Positions 1 to 7,070 of a stretch of 9,792 nucleotides of DNA are shown one piece after another. The notes beneath the pieces are model-generated. The model did no database searches, was not told the DNA's origin, and worked only from the letters and a program-made list of their open reading frames with translations. Position numbers and translations under genes: made by a program. The first letter of the stretch is position 1. Each line of letters opens with the position of its first letter. The DNA is taken from the NCBI GenBank assembly GCA_029051835.1, contig JAIDKJ010000073.1:1-9792 (forward strand). The letters are read 5' to 3'. This DNA is from Paramuribaculum sp. (lineage in GTDB: Bacteria > Bacteroidota > Bacteroidia > Bacteroidales > Muribaculaceae).

Positions 1-557
1 AGCACCGGAGTGATGTTGTCGGTGGGCGCCTGCCAGTCGTCGCTCATCCAGCCCTGCTTGGCCGATCCGTAGACGGTCGGGAAGTCGAGCTGTTCCTCGG
101 TGGCGTCGAGATTGCACATCAGATCGAACACCATCTCCTGCACCTCGTCGGGACGGCAGTTGGGCTTGTCGACCTTGTTGATCACCACCACCGGCTTCAG
201 TCCGAGCTGTATGGCCTTCTGGAGCACGAAGCGGGTCTGTGGCATCGGGCCTTCGAAGGCGTCGACGAGGAGCAGACATCCGTCGGCCATGTTGAGCACA
301 CGCTCCACTTCTCCTCCGAAGTCGGCGTGTCCCGGGGTGTCGATGATGTTGATCTTTGTGTCCTTGTAGGTGATGGAAACGTTTTTGGAGAGTATCGTTA
401 TGCCTCTTTCACGTTCGAGGTCGTTGTTGTCGAGTATGAGCTCGCCGGTTGATTGATTGTCGCGGAAAAGGTGTCCGGCGAGTAGCATCTTGTCCACGAG
501 GGTGGTCTTGCCATGGTCAACGTGGGCTATGATAGCTATGTTTCTGATGTTTTGCAT
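1..557 (-). CDS. typA: TypA/BipA translational GTPase, N-terminal part (runs off left edge)
   Basis: This is a ribosome-associated GTPase of the elongation-factor superfamily, linked in other bacteria to ribosome assembly and stress or cold adaptation. Read from the ATG at 557-555, 185 complete codons are present before the window edge, so only the G domain is seen; the usual protein is about 600 residues. All five G motifs are intact: G1 AHVDHGKT at residues 11-18, G2 RGITI at 51-55, G3 DTPGH at 73-77, G4 NKVD at 127-130, and G5 with SAK at 165-167. The start [19 protein letters not shown] and the G5 context YGSAKQGW are typical of TypA rather than LepA or EF-G. It is divergent from the fimbrial operon and probably unrelated to it. 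A -7 type element lies 24 nt upstream of the start. No clear Shine-Dalgarno sequence is present, as is usual in Bacteroidetes. Confidence 0.96.
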   Translation of the reverse strand, partial: MQNIRNIAIIAHVDHGKTTLVDKMLLAGHLFRDNQSTGELILDNNDLERERGITILSKNVSITYKDTKINIIDTPGHADFGGEVERVLNMADGCLLLVDAFEGPMPQTRFVLQKAIQLGLKPVVVINKVDKPNCRPDEVQEMVFDLMCNLDATEEQLDFPTVYGSAKQGWMSDDWQAPTDNITPV

Positions 558-580
558 AAATTCTCGTTGATATTCGGGCG

Positions 581-588
581 CAAAATTA
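581..588 (-). promoter_or_regulatory. Candidate -7 element for typA
   Basis: On the minus strand this reads TAATTTTG, a perfect match to the Bacteroidetes -7 consensus TAnnTTTG. It would start transcription near 575 and give a short leader of about 18 nt before the typA start codon. No convincing TTTG -33 box is found at the normal 19-21 nt spacing; the nearest candidate, the minus-strand complement of CAAA at 622-625, is too far away. The call therefore rests on one element and its position. Confidence 0.45.
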
Positions 589-700
589 CACAAAAATCAT
601 CACATATCAGCGTCCGCCGTCCAAAAACGCAAAAACGTCGGGCTGATCAGGGCGTGTGCAGGCATGTCTCGCGGTGGCGGATGTGCATGATGGCGGAATG

Positions 701-727
701 ATGTTAAACGGATGTTAAAATGTTAAA
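701..727 (+). repeat. Three ATGTTAAA direct repeats upstream of the fimbrial promoter
   Basis: The octamer ATGTTAAA occurs at 701-708, 712-719 and 720-727. The first two are offset by 11 bp, about one helical turn, and the third follows directly. They end 25 bp before the -33 box of the promoter at 753. This placement would suit a transcription-factor binding array, but AT-rich intergenic DNA can produce such octamers by chance. No regulator gene is visible in the window to pair with them. Confidence 0.4.
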
Positions 728-752
728 TTTGCAATCTATTTGATGATTTCGG

Positions 753-783
753 TTTGGAATTATTAAACAAATGCATATCTTTG
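753..783 (+). promoter_or_regulatory. Bacteroidetes sigma-ABfr-type promoter for the fimbrial operon
   Basis: A TTTG box at 753-756 and TATCTTTG at 776-783 match the Bacteroides -33 (TTTG) and -7 (TAnnTTTG) consensus exactly, with a 19-nt spacer in the expected range. Transcription would start near 788-790. The first good start codon is at 990, so the mRNA would carry an untranslated leader of about 200 nt. A short imperfect palindrome (ATCTT 777-781 / AAGAT 787-791) overlaps the -7 box and the probable start site. Confidence 0.7.
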
Positions 784-989
784 CAAAAGATTTTTTGCGA
801 TACTGATGCACTTTAGTCATTGATTGTAGAGTTTTACATAAGAAACATTGCATTCCTTTGATCTATTTTGAACCTGACAAGAATACTCGGAGAAATTTTG
901 TACCATGAAATTTTACCGCTAAGATTCATTTGCCAGACGTATTTCAGAAAAAGCTAACTTGAAAACCGTTATATTATACATTTTTTGCG

Positions 990-2354
990 ATGAATACACT
1001 GCGACTTATGGTCGTAATAGCAATGCTTATACCATCGGCCGTGTATGCCGACCACAAGGGTGGCGTATCGGATTCGGTAAAAGTATTGTTCAAGCTCGGA
1101 CACAGGCATTATGATCCGGGTTTCAGCGACAATGCTGCCAGGATGGATGCGTTCATGCGTTCGCTCCACCGTGCCGACAGCATGAACAATATTGACCACA
1201 TAGTGATAAGGTCGAGCGCTTCGCCCGACGGAACCAACCGCGCCAACGAGCGGCTGACGGTCAACCGTTGCCGTTCGCTCGCCGAGTATATATCCTCGCG
1301 TGGCCGGATCGATGCAGCCAAGATAGAGTCGGCTCCGGTGGGCATAGGCTGGGACGAGCTGCGGCAGATGGTGATGGAGCGCAGCGATGTGCCCTGCCGC
1401 GATGAGGTGGTGCGGATTATCGACGAGACTCCGGTGCTGATCACCGATGCCGAGGGCAAGATAACCGGCGGACGCAAGAAGGCGCTGATGGATCTGGCCG
1501 GCGGCAAGCCCTACCGATGGATGTACGACAATCTTTTCGGCGAACTGCGCAGCGGTCTTGGAATATCGCTTTATGTCAACGATCTGGAGGCCGACCGCGC
1601 CGAAGCGGCCCGCCTCGCAGGGCTCGCCTCCGGCAGCGGAGTGAATGATATTGCGATGGGCGAATCTTCTGAATCTCAACAAATTACCCTCCCCTATTCG
1701 CCTGACGAAGCCGAGCAGGGCACTGATATAACCGGCGATCTCCTCCGGGAGGAGGCGGCGGATTCATCGCAAGAGGGGGACAGCGGGTCGGCCGATAAGG
1801 CGTCGGACTCCGACGAGGCAGTAGCAGGCGAACCGTTGCATCGGTTTGCCCTCAAGACCAATCTTCTTTACTATGCCATACTGATGCCGTCGATCGAGGC
1901 CGAGTGGCGCATCAACCGCGACTGGTCGGTCAATATCGAGGCCGATGTGGCATGGTGGAGCAAAAAATCACGTCATAAATATTATCAGCTGGCTGTGGTC
2001 AGCCCCGAGGTGCGCCGCTGGTTCAAGGTGCGCAAACCTTGGCACGGCATGTATGCCGGCGCTTTCCTGGGCTACACCTGGTATGATCTCGAAAACGGCC
2101 GCCGCGGTCATCGCGGCGAAGGTGGCGCCGTCGGTCTGTCGTGGGGCTATATGTGGCCTATAAGCCGCTGCTGGTCGCTCGAGGCGGGCATCGGCGTGGG
2201 CTATCTCTATACCCGCTACAAGGAATACCGTCCGTTTGACGGACACTATCTCTATGAGCGTACGAAGTCGTCGCACTACGTCGGACCGCTAAAGGCCAAG
2301 CTGGCCATTGTGTGGCGTTTTGACGATCTGAACAGGAAAGGAGGCCGCAAATGA
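990..2354 (+). CDS. OmpA-like / DUF3575 outer-membrane protein, first gene of the fimbrial operon
   Basis: A 454-residue protein with four visible parts. Residues 1-20 form a signal peptide ending SAVYA, a signal peptidase I type site. Residues 30-105 resemble an OmpA-like domain, including SSASPDGTNRANERL at 75-89 and NRCRSLAEYI at 92-101. Residues 117-200 form a helical extension that usually follows this domain in Bacteroidales proteins. Residues 222-282 are a Ser/Asp/Glu-rich linker. Residues 284-446 match DUF3575, starting FALKTNLLYY and rich in alternating aromatic strands (YAGAFLGYTWY, SLEAGIGVGYLYTRY) that suggest an outer-membrane beta barrel. DUF3575 genes commonly lead Bacteroidales fimbrial clusters, so a role in surface export or anchoring of the fimbria is inferred, not shown. 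The OmpA-like domain has Ser78 where the peptidoglycan-binding Asp of OmpA would align, while Arg93 is kept. Its TGA overlaps the next gene. Confidence 0.85.
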   Translation: MNTLRLMVVIAMLIPSAVYADHKGGVSDSVKVLFKLGHRHYDPGFSDNAARMDAFMRSLHRADSMNNIDHIVIRSSASPDGTNRANERLTVNRCRSLAEYISSRGRIDAAKIESAPVGIGWDELRQMVMERSDVPCRDEVVRIIDETPVLITDAEGKITGGRKKALMDLAGGKPYRWMYDNLFGELRSGLGISLYVNDLEADRAEAARLAGLASGSGVNDIAMGESSESQQITLPYSPDEAEQGTDITGDLLREEAADSSQEGDSGSADKASDSDEAVAGEPLHRFALKTNLLYYAILMPSIEAEWRINRDWSVNIEADVAWWSKKSRHKYYQLAVVSPEVRRWFKVRKPWHGMYAGAFLGYTWYDLENGRRGHRGEGGAVGLSWGYMWPISRCWSLEAGIGVGYLYTRYKEYRPFDGHYLYERTKSSHYVGPLKAKLAIVWRFDDLNRKGGRK

Positions 2355-3403
2355 AACATTCCATATTACGCCCCGCGGGCGTCACAGCCGTGTGCGCCAC
2401 GCTGATGTGTCTGTCGGTATCATGCCGCAAAGACCTTTGCTACGACCATTTCCGCAAAGCCTCGGTAGCTCTTGACTGGGAATTGGTGTGGGAGCGCGAC
2501 TACGGTCATCACCACGAAGCCGGATGGGACGAATCGTATCATGGATTTTCCTACGGATATCTGTCGCCTGCGATGCCCGAAGGTGTGACCATGCTTACCT
2601 ACGGGCAGGATCCGATGCCTACCGAAACGTTTATGGGTGTCGAGGGCGCTGACGTAAACATAGGCGAGGGCGGCACACATTCGATGCTGCTGTATAACAA
2701 CGACACAGAGTATATAGTGCTTTCAGATGTGGCCTCACTGCCGGTGGCACGCGCCACCACCACGTCGCGCTCCCGTTCCTCGCTGAAAAATCTTCAGTCG
2801 ATGCATCCCGATGAGCGGAGTGTCAATCCCCCCGATGTGCTCTTTGCATCATTTGTCGACGGAGTTCCGGAGATCGGTATTCATGAGAAGGAGGCAATAT
2901 CGGCGAAGATGCAACCGCTCGTGTATACCTACGTGATAAGATACGAGTTCGAACACGGTGCGGAGCATGTGGCTCTGGCCCGAGGTGCTCTTGCGGGCAT
3001 GGCCGAGGCTGTGTATCTGCGCGACGGAGTGACTTCCGAGGAGTGCGCGACTCTGCTTTACGACTGCTCGATGACATCCTATGGAGCAGTGGCTACGGTG
3101 AGATCGTTCGGCGTGCCGGGATTTCCCGATGAGTATTACGGACGGACTCCACGGTCGCGCAGCGATAGAGTCTATTCGCTCAATCTTGAGGTAAGACTGA
3201 CCAACGGCACTATAAAGGAATTTCTTTTTGATGTCAGCGACCAGATAGCCTTACAGCCACGCGGAGGTGTGATCACGGTCGGAGAGATCCGGGTGGAGGA
3301 CAGCGAGAATCAGGTGACCGGCGACTTCAATGTGACAGTCGATGACTGGGGCGATGCCGAGGACGTGGATCTCTCCGTGGGTGTGGAATTTCAGGATAAG
3401 TAG
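2351..3403 (+). CDS. DUF5119 lipoprotein, candidate fimbrial anchor
   Basis: A 350-residue predicted lipoprotein. The signal segment ends LSVSC, with the lipid-modified cysteine at residue 25. Directly after it comes RKDLCYDH (26-33) and then a strand with VALDW (39-43), the characteristic opening of DUF5119 proteins. The C-terminal end carries FNVTVDDWGD (327-336), a V-x-x-W pattern like the end of fimbrillins, suggesting a related beta-sandwich fold. The ATG sits inside the upstream stop (ATGA, 4-nt overlap), so the two proteins are probably translationally coupled and made in similar amounts. Unlike the four downstream subunits there is no Ser-Arg-Ala/Ser site within about 60 residues of the cysteine, so it may stay lipid-anchored, as FimB and Mfa2 do. 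The anchor role is an inference from this and from gene order; the family itself has no firmly known function. Confidence 0.8.
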   Translation: MKHSILRPAGVTAVCATLMCLSVSCRKDLCYDHFRKASVALDWELVWERDYGHHHEAGWDESYHGFSYGYLSPAMPEGVTMLTYGQDPMPTETFMGVEGADVNIGEGGTHSMLLYNNDTEYIVLSDVASLPVARATTTSRSRSSLKNLQSMHPDERSVNPPDVLFASFVDGVPEIGIHEKEAISAKMQPLVYTYVIRYEFEHGAEHVALARGALAGMAEAVYLRDGVTSEECATLLYDCSMTSYGAVATVRSFGVPGFPDEYYGRTPRSRSDRVYSLNLEVRLTNGTIKEFLFDVSDQIALQPRGGVITVGEIRVEDSENQVTGDFNVTVDDWGDAEDVDLSVGVEFQDK

Positions 3404-3473
3404 TATCCGAAAAGATCCGACAGACAGAAAATTATAAATTACCAATCATTAACTTCAAAAACTGTTTTTTGAG
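3404..3473 (+). other. Short AT-rich gap before the first fimbrillin
   Basis: Seventy bases separate the anchor candidate from the first fimbrillin, longer than the other within-operon gaps apart from 4536-4768. It is AT-rich and ends with a T6 run just before the ATG. I find no TAnnTTTG element and no strong hairpin, so read-through from the upstream genes is the simpler reading. Confidence 0.5.
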
Positions 3474-4535
3474 ATGAAAACAACCAACTTCATGCTGGCC
3501 ATGGGTGTGATAGCGCTTACGGCCTGTACGTCGACCGACGTTGTGGAGGAGAGCCTGCAGCAGACAGCTATAGGCTTCGCAAGCCACGTAAACAAGCCGA
3601 GCCGTGCGATCGACAAGGCCGATGAACTGACCCAGTTCCAGGTGTTCGGAAGCTACAAACTCGGCACGCAGTCAAACCGTATCGTCAACTTCAACGATGT
3701 AATGGTGTCGCGCGCTGATGCTGCGACTGCATGGTCGTATACCGATCCGCGTTATTGGCTTGAAAATGCGTCGTATATGTTCTACGCATACTCCAACGAC
3801 AATTCCGCTCTTGGCAACGGCGAGGGTACGGCGGCATTCAGCAATGCTACAGGTGTGCTCAGCATCGAGAATTATATAGCCGATGCTACTCATCAGAAGG
3901 ATCTGGTATTTGCCAAATCGACAGAGATCACCGGTAAGAAAACCGGCAACTCGCCTGTGGCGTTTACGTTCAAGCATGCTCTTGCCCGCATTCATGCCAC
4001 GTTCAAAAGCGGATTCCCCGAAGGTTACGAATGCAAGATAAGCGATTTCAAGGTAGTCGACGCGTATACTCACGGCGATTTCAGCTCAGAGTCGCTTTCT
4101 GCCGACAACGTGTGGAAAGTAAAAGGCGAAACAACGGGTAATATCGATCTTTCGCTTACTTCCGGTAAGGATGTGTGCACCTCCAAAACTGCAACAGCCG
4201 AAGCGGTCGATGTGATGAGCGGATATGTCTATGTAATCCCCAACGACTATACGAATGAAGACGAGAATCAGATAGGCAAACACGGTTCGGTTTCTTTTAC
4301 ATTCAAAATAGATGTGACCAACCCCAATGGTGAGGCTGTACTTGGCCGCAGTCTGAAAGCCACATGGACACCCAAATGGGAGATGAACAAGAGCTATAAT
4401 TACAATATCACCATCAACGGTTCGGCCGCAGGACTCGAAAAAATCGAGTTTACCGTAGCAACTGTAGATGGCTGGGAAGAGGGTGTTCCGACTCTGGAGG
4501 ATATAAGCCTTGGCGCCAATTTCTCAGAAGATTAA
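3474..4535 (+). CDS. Fimbrillin family protein (Mfa-like), candidate major shaft subunit
   Basis: A 353-residue lipoprotein of the Mfa-like fimbrillin family. The lipobox LTAC places the lipid cysteine at residue 18. The probable maturation site is KPSRA, cleaving after Arg44, with the first mature strand at FQVFGSY (55-61). Family landmarks follow in order: YWLENASYMFYAY (94-106), the fold-core segment FTFKHALARIHATF (164-177), VYVIP (252-256), SYNYNITI (307-314) and a terminal VDGW (331-334). It is most like the next gene, sharing the FGSY/WGSY, W-x-Y-x-D-x-x-YWL and F-x-H-x-L-x-x-[IV]-H patterns, so the two are paralogues. Its GC is lower than its neighbours (about 47% in a counted line). 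A strong hairpin directly follows it, which could raise its transcript level over the genes behind; this favours a main-subunit role, but only by inference. Confidence 0.88.
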   Translation: MKTTNFMLAMGVIALTACTSTDVVEESLQQTAIGFASHVNKPSRAIDKADELTQFQVFGSYKLGTQSNRIVNFNDVMVSRADAATAWSYTDPRYWLENASYMFYAYSNDNSALGNGEGTAAFSNATGVLSIENYIADATHQKDLVFAKSTEITGKKTGNSPVAFTFKHALARIHATFKSGFPEGYECKISDFKVVDAYTHGDFSSESLSADNVWKVKGETTGNIDLSLTSGKDVCTSKTATAEAVDVMSGYVYVIPNDYTNEDENQIGKHGSVSFTFKIDVTNPNGEAVLGRSLKATWTPKWEMNKSYNYNITINGSAAGLEKIEFTVATVDGWEEGVPTLEDISLGANFSED

Positions 4536-4768
4536 ACAATAGACCTATGGGCGGGGATCTTTCTGCTGCAGTCCCCGCCCACGGGTATCTGACACATAGT
4601 CGGAAAACGGATGTAATATCCTTTGTTTGTTTGAGTGCGGCAGAACTCTCATGGGTGTGCCGGACTTATAATCTCCACCATCTCTTCTCGTCTTATCCTC
4701 TCTCCACCATATCACTCTCTCCTTTTTAATCAGATAATTCACTAAATATCAATATACACATCGCAACG
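4536..4768 (+). other. Intergenic region dividing the fimbrial cluster (233 bp)
   Basis: This is the largest gap inside the cluster. It contains the hairpin at 4548-4581 and then pyrimidine-rich DNA (about 4670-4730) leading to the next start. Short possible reading frames on both strands cross the hairpin and look non-coding. TTTGTTTG near 4622-4633 matches the -7 consensus with one mismatch, but no -33 box stands at the right distance, so a second promoter is possible but unsupported. Confidence 0.5.
4548..4581 (+). terminator. Strong hairpin after the first fimbrillin (partial terminator or mRNA stabiliser)
   Basis: A perfect 10-bp, very GC-rich stem TGGGCGGGGA (4548-4557) / TCCCCGCCCA (4572-4581) encloses a 14-nt loop, starting 13 nt after the fimbrillin stop codon. 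No T-run follows, so it is not a standard intrinsic terminator. It may slow or partly stop RNA polymerase, or protect the upstream mRNA from 3' exonucleases. Either would make the first fimbrillin more abundant than the downstream subunits. Confidence 0.65.
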
Positions 4769-5812
4769 ATGCAACTAAGAATACCAAAATCGATCTTTTA
4801 TCCGATAGCAATGCTTCTTGCCGGATGTTCTTCGACCGACGGACCTCTGCCGGAAGATGAACCCTCGGCTCTGCGCATGGAATTTACTGCAAAAGAGATC
4901 AGTGGATCGAGAGCGCTCACGACAGCCGATAATATCACCGACCAGCCGTTTGCCGTGTGGGGCAGCTATGTCAACACGGAAAATCCCGGTGCTCATCAGG
5001 CAGTGTTTGATGCTACGGAGGTGGCTTTTTCGACTGAAAACAATGCCTGGGGGTATGCCGATACGCAATACTGGTTGCCGGGCTTTACATACAGTTTCGC
5101 GGCTCTGCATCCGGCAGGCGCCGATGGTGCGAAGGCGACATTCGCGAAGGGCGCCATGACGCTCGACTATACGATAAGCACCGATCCGAACGAGCGGGTG
5201 GATCTGCTGCATGCCGTGGCCGAAAAGGAGTGCGGCGACTATACGGCGGATCCGACGCTCGTTCCGGGTCCGGTGGCCATGCAGTTTGCCCACATCCTCT
5301 GCCAGGTGCATTTCCTGGTCAGGGTAGATCCGGCCGTGCGTGGCAATGTCACCGTCACCTCCGCCAAGCTCTGGGGCATAGACCGCCGGGCGATCTTCGA
5401 GAAGGCGCCTTCATCGGACGGTTACCACTGGGTGAATATGCCTGACCGTGGCGACGCGCTGACGACCACCAAGGATGCGCCCTACGCAGTGCGTACCGAA
5501 GCGCTGACGATCCCGAGCGGCGAGAAACATCATCTGTTTCAGGTCGGGGAGAACCGTCTGCTGATCATACCGCAATATGTGGGCACGGACGCCACTCTTG
5601 AGGTGGAATACACTATGCCCGACGGCACACAGCGCAAGGCAACGGCTGATGTATGGCAGGCGGCAGCCAGTCACGACGGCCGCTGGCTGATAGGCAAGAA
5701 TTTCAGCTACACTATGGTAGTGGGTGCTGACGAATATATAATCTTCGAAAAGCCTGTGATCTCCGACTGGCAGCTGTCGGAGGGCGGCAACTACATAATT
5801 CAGGATAAATAA
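4769..5812 (+). CDS. Fimbrillin family protein (Mfa-like), paralogue of the preceding subunit
   Basis: A 347-residue lipoprotein. The lipobox LAGC puts the lipid cysteine at residue 20. SGSRA gives a probable arginine cleavage site after Arg48, and the first mature strand is FAVWGSY (61-67). Shared landmarks with the upstream fimbrillin are WGYADTQYWLPGFTYSFAA (94-112), VAMQFAHILCQVHF (169-182), LLIIP (264-268), NFSYTMVV (311-318) and a terminal ISDW (331-334). It is the first gene after the hairpin gap, 22 nt from the next gene, and so probably forms a transcriptional unit with the two that follow. It most likely acts as an accessory or minor pilin, perhaps joining shaft and tip, though it could equally be an alternative shaft subunit. 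The start ATG at 4769 gives a compact signal peptide; the only nearby alternative, Met15, would destroy it. Confidence 0.87.
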   Translation: MQLRIPKSIFYPIAMLLAGCSSTDGPLPEDEPSALRMEFTAKEISGSRALTTADNITDQPFAVWGSYVNTENPGAHQAVFDATEVAFSTENNAWGYADTQYWLPGFTYSFAALHPAGADGAKATFAKGAMTLDYTISTDPNERVDLLHAVAEKECGDYTADPTLVPGPVAMQFAHILCQVHFLVRVDPAVRGNVTVTSAKLWGIDRRAIFEKAPSSDGYHWVNMPDRGDALTTTKDAPYAVRTEALTIPSGEKHHLFQVGENRLLIIPQYVGTDATLEVEYTMPDGTQRKATADVWQAAASHDGRWLIGKNFSYTMVVGADEYIIFEKPVISDWQLSEGGNYIIQDK

Positions 5813-5834
5813 TACAGGCTAAGTAATAACAAGC

Positions 5835-7055
5835 ATGAAACCAATCTATAGACGCAATATGCATCTGGCCTGCGTGGTGGCAACGGCTCTGGCGCTTGGC
5901 GGATGCCAGAGCGACGAGCCGGCCAATCAGCTCGATCCGCAGGAGTATATCCATTTCGGAAGTCCGACGCTGTCGGGCGGCGAGTCGCGCTCCACTATGG
6001 TCGGTGAGTTCGGCGAGTCGGCCGGGCAGGTGCCTTCGTTCAAGGTGTGGGGCTACTGTGTGCCTACAGCTGTGGGCGGCAGCACTCTCGATTATGAGGG
6101 AGCGAAGTCGCAGTGGGATGTCAAAGTGGGTCATATCGGCGGAGCCGATGTGATGGATGGAGTGGAGGTGACCGTCAAGGCCGACGGCAGTACTGTCTAC
6201 TCTCAGCCCAAGGCGTGGATCAATGCCGACAAGCAGGATTCGTACGACTACACTTACTCATTCGTGGCTATGGCCAACACCGGAGCCGCCCAGGTGGAGC
6301 ATATCATATCGAAGGCGTCGAACATGCAGTATCCGCGGCTCCGCTTCGATATGCCTTTTGGCAATACCGGGAGCAGCACGTCGACCGGTGCGGCTCTTGA
6401 TCCGAATGACGTGCCCGACGCACTGATGGCTACGATGTTTGACCGCACCCGCCGCATGGGCAAGGTGCCGATGACTTTCAACCATATACTGACCGGGGTG
6501 AGATTTCGCGCCGTCAACCGTTCGGGTCAGATCCTGCGGGTGAAGCGCGTGAGCCTGTCGGGGCGGTTCTACCGCACGGGCTACTATGCCTTCGGCTCGT
6601 CGACAAAGCGCGAGATGTGGGTGGACGATCTCAACACCAGTTCATACGCGGGCACTTTTACCGTATTTTCGGGCGATCAGACCGTGGCCGACGAAACGAG
6701 CGCCGTGCTGGGCGTGAATCCCGGTGATCCGGCCGACGCGCTCGGCAGCGTGCTCCTGCTGCTGCCCAACCCCAACGGACGTCCGCCGGTGGGCGACAAT
6801 GACGCTTCGGCGGTGTATTCGCTCGGCGACAACAAGGTGATAACAATCGAATATACTCTCACTCCGGCAGGTGGCGCTGAATCGGCGGTAAAGACCGGGT
6901 CGACCGGCACTTTCTCGCTCCACTACGTGCCGTCGGCCAATACTCTCCACACGGCCAACCTCACCTTTACGGGCGATCGCGTGATAGTGCTGTTTCAGGC
7001 CGACAACAATACCAACTGGGAGTCGGGTTCGGACAATAATATTGAAATCCATTAA
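5835..7055 (+). CDS. Fimbrillin family protein, larger accessory subunit
   Basis: A 406-residue lipoprotein. The lipobox LGGC places the lipid cysteine at residue 24. GESRS offers an arginine cleavage site after Arg52, with the first mature strand at FKVWGYC (69-75). The fold-core segment VPMTFNHILTGVRFRAV (211-227) closely parallels that of the two previous fimbrillins, and SVLLLLP (305-311) parallels their V/L-I-P strand. It ends NNTNWESG near residues 391-398, again with a Trp close to the C-terminus. It is longer because of inserts around residues 76-135 and 150-208, the second rich in Ser/Thr/Gly (GNTGSSTSTG at 176-185). It lies 22 nt after one fimbrillin and 15 nt before the tip candidate, which suits an adaptor below the tip; that position in the fibre is an inference from gene order. 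Confidence 0.83.
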   Translation: MKPIYRRNMHLACVVATALALGGCQSDEPANQLDPQEYIHFGSPTLSGGESRSTMVGEFGESAGQVPSFKVWGYCVPTAVGGSTLDYEGAKSQWDVKVGHIGGADVMDGVEVTVKADGSTVYSQPKAWINADKQDSYDYTYSFVAMANTGAAQVEHIISKASNMQYPRLRFDMPFGNTGSSTSTGAALDPNDVPDALMATMFDRTRRMGKVPMTFNHILTGVRFRAVNRSGQILRVKRVSLSGRFYRTGYYAFGSSTKREMWVDDLNTSSYAGTFTVFSGDQTVADETSAVLGVNPGDPADALGSVLLLLPNPNGRPPVGDNDASAVYSLGDNKVITIEYTLTPAGGAESAVKTGSTGTFSLHYVPSANTLHTANLTFTGDRVIVLFQADNNTNWESGSDNNIEIH

Positions 7056-7070
7056 GCATTCGAGCAGATT

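Larger units (their letters stand above)
558..989. other. Divergent intergenic control region (432 bp)
   Basis: This gap lies between the typA start and the first fimbrial gene. I see no convincing protein gene in it; a possible 62-codon frame crossing 513-701 lies partly antisense to typA and has no recognisable features. It holds a minus-strand -7 element (581-588), three ATGTTAAA direct repeats (701-727), a plus-strand promoter (753-783) and then an AT-rich stretch to the ATG at 990 that would be a leader of about 200 nt. Within the leader, a five-codon reading frame (MKFYR) occurs at 905-922. A 12-bp direct repeat ATTTTTTGCGAT occurs at 790-801 and again at 980-991, where it overlaps the start codon. 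Confidence 0.7.

Noticed and set aside
513..701. A possible 62-codon gene on the plus strand crossing the typA start
   Set aside because: Its first part is antisense to the conserved G1 region of typA and the rest covers the typA promoter. The product has no features of a real protein.
558..989. An invertible, phase-variable fimbrial promoter
   Set aside because: I looked for longer inverted repeats flanking the promoter and found only the short ATCTT/AAGAT pair at 777-791. No recombinase gene is in the window.
969..1682. A 237-codon open frame on the minus strand opposite the first fimbrial gene
   Set aside because: It lies antisense to the OmpA-like/DUF3575 gene, whose motifs are convincing, and shows no domain or signal peptide of its own.
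4545..4742. Possible small genes on both strands in the gap after the first fimbrillin
   Set aside because: Both frames run through the GC-rich hairpin, give low-complexity products and lack signals for translation or any recognisable motif.
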